NCBI GenBank assembly: GCA_045596385.1
Contig: JAZOCC010000035.1
Span: forward strand, 1 to 64,000
DNA length: 64,000 nucleotides
Origin: SIG307 sp045596385
Lineage (GTDB): Bacteria > Bacillota > Clostridia > Lachnospirales > Lachnospiraceae
Direction of reading: 5' to 3'
Under the pieces are notes generated by a model. It was not told where the DNA came from. It was given only the letters and a program-made list of their open reading frames with translations, and searched no databases. Of the stretch, positions 59,734-64,000 are shown in pieces; position 1 is the stretch's first letter; each line of letters starts with the position of its first letter. The position numbers and the translations under genes were made by a program.

Positions 59734-61377
59734 CTACATCAAACGCAGTTTTTTTGCAAGACGTACCAAACGTGCGCCCATCGGCATATCCAGAAGTTCC
59801 TCCTCCGTCACCGCACGGAACATAATTAACATAACAAAGTAAATCACAATGGCCAATGCAATTGCCGCACAAAGAGAAATCGCATTGCTCTTCGTAAGGA
59901 AAAACATTCCACGGTAAATCAATAACGCAAGCACCGCCATAAATACCGTACAAAGGCCGATACGAAGGAAGGTCCGGTCAAGCTCCTGCACATAACCGGT
60001 TTCTTTTTTCAATTTCCGCCAGTTTAATATACTGATAACCAGCGGGAATACCATATTACCCACCACCAGCGAATATACGCCAAGCGGTGTAAACATAAGC
60101 AATACCACATCCAGCACTAAATAGAATGCCAGCGAAATTACACCGTGAATGACAGGCACACGCATCCGGTTCACACCCTGTAAAATACTGTTGGTAGCCG
60201 TAGAATAGGCAAAAAAGATAATGGATGCCGCACCGATGTACATCATCCGTGAGGTCATGGTAAGAGCCTCACCCGTGTCTCCGAATACAAACTGCATGAT
60301 TGGAGCCGCCAGCACCGCCATACCGCCCGCACATGGAAACGCAATGAGCATATTAAGCTTTATGGCCTGGGCAATTCGCCCGTGCAAAAGCTCCTTATTT
60401 TTCTGGGTGAAGGCCTGCACAATGCTCGGCAGGGTGGCCATACCGATGGAGGATGCAACCGCAATCGGCACATTGGTCATAAGACGGTATTTACCGGAAT
60501 AACGGCCGAACATAGTCCGGCGCACCAGCTCCTCCACTCCTTTATAGTCAAAAATCTGATTCATCAACACACTGTCTAAAAAACTGCTGATGGAATATAC
60601 CGTCTGGTTCAGAATAATCGGAATTGTAGTTAACAGCAAAATCCGAAGTAAAAACGCCCGGTCTTCATAAGCTCCGATTTTATCCTTCTGTACTCTGCGT
60701 TTCAAATACGGATAATAGCAAAAAAACACAAATAACAGGAAAACAAGCGCCGTAAGTGCACCGCATAACGTACCTAACGTGCCTCCTGCCGCACCGTAAG
60801 CGGAAATCTTATCCGAAGCGCTGAAATGACTGATGAGCATCTTTGCCGCAACAACACTGACTACTGCATTTACAATCTGCTCTAAAATCTGGGATACAGA
60901 GGTCGGAATCACCGTATGCTTGCCCTGGAAAAAACCTCGGATAACACCCATAATCGAGAATACAAAGATGGTCGGAGCCAGTACCTTTAACGGAATGGCA
61001 GTACTCAGATCCGCCTCCTTAAAAATATGCTCCGCAATAAAATCCGCACCCACAAACAACAATAGCGATGCAAGAAAGCCGAGAATTGCGGCAAATACAA
61101 GCCCCACCTGCAACAAATGATAAGAATTACCGTATTCCTTTTTATCCTCTCGTTCGGAGATCAGCTTGGAAATCGCCGTCGGAATACTATAGGTAGACAA
61201 TAACAGTGCAATATTATATACTTCAAAGGCATTGGAATAAGCACCGAGGCCGTCGTCCCCGATGGTATTTGCAAGCGGAATCCGGTAAATCAGACCGATG
61301 AGCCGGACAATGACCGAGGCCGCCGCCAGTATAATTCCCTGCGTAATAAAACTCGCTTGTTTCTCTCTTCCTGCCAT
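59734..61377 (-). CDS. SpoVB/MviN-type polysaccharide flippase
   Basis: A 547-residue protein with about 14 membrane segments, of the MOP exporter superfamily (polysaccharide transporter/SpoVB branch). Typical starts and loops: FITQGIILAAASVIVRLIGLIYRIPL, GLGAYSNAFEVYNIALLLSTYSIPTAISKLISE, GVIRGFFQGKHTVIPTSVSQILEQIVNAV and NSILQGVNRMRVP. Members flip lipid-linked peptidoglycan or polysaccharide precursors across the membrane. Whether it acts on lipid II or another carrier is unknown. It lies between ybeY and the BofC-like gene. Confidence 0.9.
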   Translation of the reverse strand: MAGREKQASFITQGIILAAASVIVRLIGLIYRIPLANTIGDDGLGAYSNAFEVYNIALLLSTYSIPTAISKLISEREDKKEYGNSYHLLQVGLVFAAILGFLASLLLFVGADFIAEHIFKEADLSTAIPLKVLAPTIFVFSIMGVIRGFFQGKHTVIPTSVSQILEQIVNAVVSVVAAKMLISHFSASDKISAYGAAGGTLGTLCGALTALVFLLFVFFCYYPYLKRRVQKDKIGAYEDRAFLLRILLLTTIPIILNQTVYSISSFLDSVLMNQIFDYKGVEELVRRTMFGRYSGKYRLMTNVPIAVASSIGMATLPSIVQAFTQKNKELLHGRIAQAIKLNMLIAFPCAGGMAVLAAPIMQFVFGDTGEALTMTSRMMYIGAASIIFFAYSTATNSILQGVNRMRVPVIHGVISLAFYLVLDVVLLMFTPLGVYSLVVGNMVFPLVISILNWRKLKKETGYVQELDRTFLRIGLCTVFMAVLALLIYRGMFFLTKSNAISLCAAIALAIVIYFVMLIMFRAVTEEELLDMPMGARLVRLAKKLRLM

Positions 61378-61391
61378 AACAAAAACTCCGT

Positions 61392-61889
61392 TTATCGATA
61401 AATTTGAAGCGCATCCATAATATGACGCTGCTTTTCTTCCATAATCAGTCGTTCCTCTTCTTCCATGTGGTCAAAGCCGCACAAATGAAGAACGCTGTGG
61501 GCAAGTAAAAAGCCCAGCTCCCGTTCTGTAGAATGTCCGAACTCCTCTGCCTGGGAAAGAACTCTCTCTACAGAAATCACAATATCACCCAACATCAACT
61601 CGCCGGTCTCCGGATGAAACACCTCGGGCTGCTCCTCCTCCAGTGTATCGAATACACCCGGTTCCGGATACTCTCCGATAGGGAACGACAATACATCCGT
61701 CGGTGCATCAATGTCACGGTTTTCCCGGTTAATTTCACGAATGGCTTCATTATCCGTAAATAACACGTTTACTTCCGCCTCGTAAGGACATTCGATATAA
61801 TCCAACGCTCCGTTAATCACACGCTCCGTAAGTGCCTTATAATCAAAGGTAAACGGTAGTTTGGTCTCTTCTTCGATCGTTATTGTCAA
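61392..61889 (-). CDS. ybeY: Endoribonuclease YbeY
   Basis: A 165-residue metal-dependent RNase acting in 16S rRNA maturation. The zinc motif HSVLHLCGFDH (H-x3-H-x5-H, third His in FDH) is complete. The conserved NRENRDIDAPTDVLSFP segment is present. It overlaps the upstream HD-domain gene by 4 bp (ATGA) in the phoH-HD-ybeY order common to Firmicutes. Confidence 0.96.
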   Translation of the reverse strand: MTITIEEETKLPFTFDYKALTERVINGALDYIECPYEAEVNVLFTDNEAIREINRENRDIDAPTDVLSFPIGEYPEPGVFDTLEEEQPEVFHPETGELMLGDIVISVERVLSQAEEFGHSTERELGFLLAHSVLHLCGFDHMEEEERLIMEEKQRHIMDALQIYR

Positions 61890-63268
61890 AACATATCCTC
61901 CTTTATTACCTCCGCCATGGTGTTACGGATTAAAGCCAGATCCGCAGCAGTCAGACCGCTGTAGTTCAAATCTCCCTTGGTCAAACGAAGATTAATCGCT
62001 TTCTCAATGACCTTTACAATCACAATTTTACCCTTTTGGGTCTTCTTTAAATGCTCGCACATACCACAGATATTATCCGTCAAAAGAAGCAATGCAGCCT
62101 CCTTGGATGTCGGCTTGTCTCCGTCCACCGTATGCTCCCGTAACACCTCCCGCAATTCCTGCGGAAAATCCTCGTCCTTTGCCACTGCCAGAGTGTTTAT
62201 AAGCGATTTTTCTCCGTACAGCCGACCGATTTCGTGATAGTATCCGCCACATTTTACCAATGTCGTATTTACGTCACTCATTTGTTCCGCTACCTCAGCA
62301 GCAAACAGCGCTACACGGCGGACATGTAAAAACGCATGCGGAAACTTCTTGAAAAAACGCTCCAAAAGCGGATGAGTTTCGTCGCAAAGAATCTCCAGCT
62401 GTCCCGTCAGAGCTTCATTTTCTACCCGTTTTCCTAAGTAAACCGCAAGATTCGGTAACTCCTCCGGGTAAGCCGTCTGCTTCGGTACGGCATCCGTCCT
62501 CGTTGCTTCCTCGCCCTCCGTCATAGCAATATATGCCGATACATTGGCATCCTGTTCCTCCGCTCCGGCCGCCAGCTCCTCCAAAAACTCAAAGCTTTCA
62601 CTCTGCTCCTGCAACAGTATGGTTTCCTGCAATCCCTTGGACAATAAAAGGACCGCACAAATCACTACGGCATACACAACTGCCACGCAGAAAATATCAT
62701 TGGACGGAGTGGCAGAATCCATGGTAACATAGCAAACGATTCTTACACAAATTAAAATTGCCGCCACGGATATCAGAATATTGACCGCATCCTTCCATAC
62801 CTTGGCATGAGGCATTACAAAACCGAACAAAACCAGACATAGCACCTGAATAATCAATACCTCAGACAAAAGCACCGGTTGCAGACTTCCGATAATATAT
62901 AACAAAAAGATATTTAAGAACATACCGAAACGAAGCTTCAGGGCGCATAAAATCAACATTCCCCCGAAAGTCCAAAACGGAAATGTAAACGGTCGGTCAA
63001 ACAGCAGTAAAAATGCCACTGAAATAAGATAGGCAAGCGGGATTAACCAGAACCGGAACCCTTCCGTTGTCTTCGGTTCAAACACTGTACCGAACACTAA
63101 GGCTCCCACCGCCAATACTACCGCAAATACCAGATAAACCGGCCGCAAGGCTTGTCCGCCCTCCTGTAAATACGGCACAAAAACCGCACTTCCTATCATC
63201 AAAATCCCCATCAACAGACTCCAAAGCACTGTTCTTCCGGGATTATTTCCTCTGTTTTTTGTACTCAT
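61886..63268 (-). CDS. PgpH-like membrane protein with altered HD domain
   Basis: A 460-residue protein. About six to seven membrane helices lie in residues 15-210 and a cytosolic HD-type domain in about 300-455. The position between phoH and ybeY is that of pgpH (yqfF), a c-di-AMP phosphodiesterase in other Firmicutes. The long extracellular domain of PgpH is absent. In the HD domain the first histidine is H315 and later ligands H379 and D398 are visible, but the HD pair reads H345-E346 in YYHEIGR. Glutamate may still bind metal or the domain may be inactive. Function is therefore uncertain. Confidence 0.75.
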   Translation of the reverse strand: MSTKNRGNNPGRTVLWSLLMGILMIGSAVFVPYLQEGGQALRPVYLVFAVVLAVGALVFGTVFEPKTTEGFRFWLIPLAYLISVAFLLLFDRPFTFPFWTFGGMLILCALKLRFGMFLNIFLLYIIGSLQPVLLSEVLIIQVLCLVLFGFVMPHAKVWKDAVNILISVAAILICVRIVCYVTMDSATPSNDIFCVAVVYAVVICAVLLLSKGLQETILLQEQSESFEFLEELAAGAEEQDANVSAYIAMTEGEEATRTDAVPKQTAYPEELPNLAVYLGKRVENEALTGQLEILCDETHPLLERFFKKFPHAFLHVRRVALFAAEVAEQMSDVNTTLVKCGGYYHEIGRLYGEKSLINTLAVAKDEDFPQELREVLREHTVDGDKPTSKEAALLLLTDNICGMCEHLKKTQKGKIVIVKVIEKAINLRLTKGDLNYSGLTAADLALIRNTMAEVIKEDMF

Positions 63269-63271
63269 ATA

Positions 63272-64000
63272 CTACTTCCGCGCAAAGAAGCGCTCCCCCT
63301 TCTTCTTCATTGCAGGTTTTCCTGCATTACCGGACTTTTTCTCAAAGGTTACCGTTTTCTTCGTAAACTCCGAAGGCTTCTTAGTCCCCTCCGCCAACGG
63401 TTTATTTTGCCCCTCCGGATTCTTTCTTACGATGTCCGCAGACTTTCCTGTAGCCGGAACTTCTTTCTTCGGTAAAGGACGCTTTATTGTCTTCTGCTCA
63501 TACTCATCGTAAGCATGTACAATCTTCTGTACCAGCGGATGACGTACAACATCCTGGGAGGTCAGTTCACAAATGCCGATATCGTCAATCTTATTTAACA
63601 CACGCAAAGCCACATCAAGGCCGGAGGTAGCACCGCTCGGCAAGTCCTTCTGGGACAGGTCACCGGTAATAATTACCTTGGAACCGAAGCCGATACGGGT
63701 CAGAAACATCTTCATCTGGGCCGGCGTCGTATTCTGGGCTTCATCCAGAATAATAAAGGCATTATCCAAGGTTCTGCCTCGCATATAGGCAAGAGGAGCC
63801 ACTTCAATGAGGCCCTTTTCCATATTCTTTGTAAAGCTGTCGGCACCCATAATCTGGTATAACGCATCATAAAGCGGACGCAAATACGGGTCTACCTTGC
63901 TCTGTAAATCTCCGGGAAGGAAGCCAAGCTTTTCTCCCGCTTCAATGGCCGGACGGGTCAGAATAATACGGCTTACCTCATCGTTTTTAAAGGCAGTAAT
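63272..64000 (-). CDS. phoH: PhoH-family ATPase, N-terminus outside the window
   Basis: The last 242 residues of a PhoH protein; the frame stays open to the right edge. Visible: SRIILTRPAIEAGEKLGFLPGDLQSKVDPYLRPLYDA, FIILDEAQNTTPAQMKMFLTRIGFGSKVIITGD (Walker B) and SGLDVALRVL. The Walker A is beyond the edge. The tail (about 75 residues) is unusually Lys/Pro-rich and ends MKKKGERFFARK, longer than in standard PhoH. It precedes the HD gene and ybeY as usual. Confidence 0.95.
   Translation of the reverse strand: MTAFKNDEVSRIILTRPAIEAGEKLGFLPGDLQSKVDPYLRPLYDALYQIMGADSFTKNMEKGLIEVAPLAYMRGRTLDNAFIILDEAQNTTPAQMKMFLTRIGFGSKVIITGDLSQKDLPSGATSGLDVALRVLNKIDDIGICELTSQDVVRHPLVQKIVHAYDEYEQKTIKRPLPKKEVPATGKSADIVRKNPEGQNKPLAEGTKKPSEFTKKTVTFEKKSGNAGKPAMKKKGERFFARK

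Noticed and set aside
1..64000. tRNA and rRNA genes
   Set aside because: Reading both strands by eye I found no cloverleaf with a GTTCRA T-arm and no rRNA-like conserved blocks; a tRNA-finding program could still overturn this.

Overview
The window is a chromosomal segment of a low-to-mid GC Firmicute, most likely a member of the Lachnospiraceae (class Clostridia). This is inferred from gene content and gene order: a radical-SAM/DUF2344/RNase G block leading toward rplU-prp-rpmA-obg-yhbY-nadD-yqeK-rsfS, an L27 with a Prp-cleaved N-terminus, scpAB beside D,D-carboxypeptidases, phoH-HD-ybeY, rny-miaB, proB-DUF896-proA, and strong GGAGG ribosome binding sites throughout. About four fifths of the genes lie on the minus strand. 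Most are housekeeping, with accessory genes scattered between them. No rRNA, tRNA, CRISPR array or insertion sequence was recognised.

Layout. 1-4.5 kb is accessory: small membrane proteins, an orphan PstS-like protein, a broken P-loop kinase gene behind a leader with its own promoter and alternative hairpins, and a Pro/Thr-stalk surface protein. 4.6-9.1 kb is the ribosome-assembly block (rsfS, a fused nadD-yqeK, yhbY, obg, rpmA, prp, rplU). 9.1-14.5 kb interrupts the usual order of that block with a membrane protein, meso-DAP dehydrogenase, a frameshifted acetyltransferase and a CarD-family regulator, before rng, another membrane protein and the DUF2344/radical SAM pair (to 17.3 kb). 17.5-23.6 kb holds a zinc-ribbon membrane protein, a large SWIM/SNF2 ATPase and a SulP anion transporter. 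23.6-30.2 kb holds two D,D-carboxypeptidases flanking scpA/scpB and a phosphoesterase, then pyrimidine-nucleoside phosphorylase. 30.4-33.9 kb holds DAHP synthase, a XerD-like protein that has lost nearly all its catalytic residues, a NUDIX hydrolase and proC.

34-41.7 kb is the most unusual part. A BlaI/MecI repressor gene sits under a promoter carrying two BlaI-type dyads and is followed 3 bp later by a 2392-residue protein. Its first ~385 residues are a BlaR1/MecR1-type M56 metalloprotease. The penicillin-binding sensor is absent; instead there are about 2000 residues of modules: four DUF6273-like domains, two copies of a second module each with Asp-box motifs, and an RCC1-like region. It looks like a BlaR1-type proteolytic switch fitted to a different extracellular sensor. 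A response regulator/histidine kinase operon with two membrane proteins lies immediately upstream, and a further DUF6273-like protein lies at 48.9-50.1 kb.

45-64 kb returns mainly to housekeeping: small envelope-associated proteins, aspartate aminotransferase, ribonuclease Y, MiaB, proA-DUF896-proB (with proC at 33 kb this completes proline synthesis from glutamate), two flavoproteins, a BofC-like protein, a SpoVB/MviN-type flippase, YbeY, an HD-domain membrane protein whose HD pair reads HE, and PhoH running off the right edge. All functions are assigned from sequence motifs and family knowledge; no search was run.
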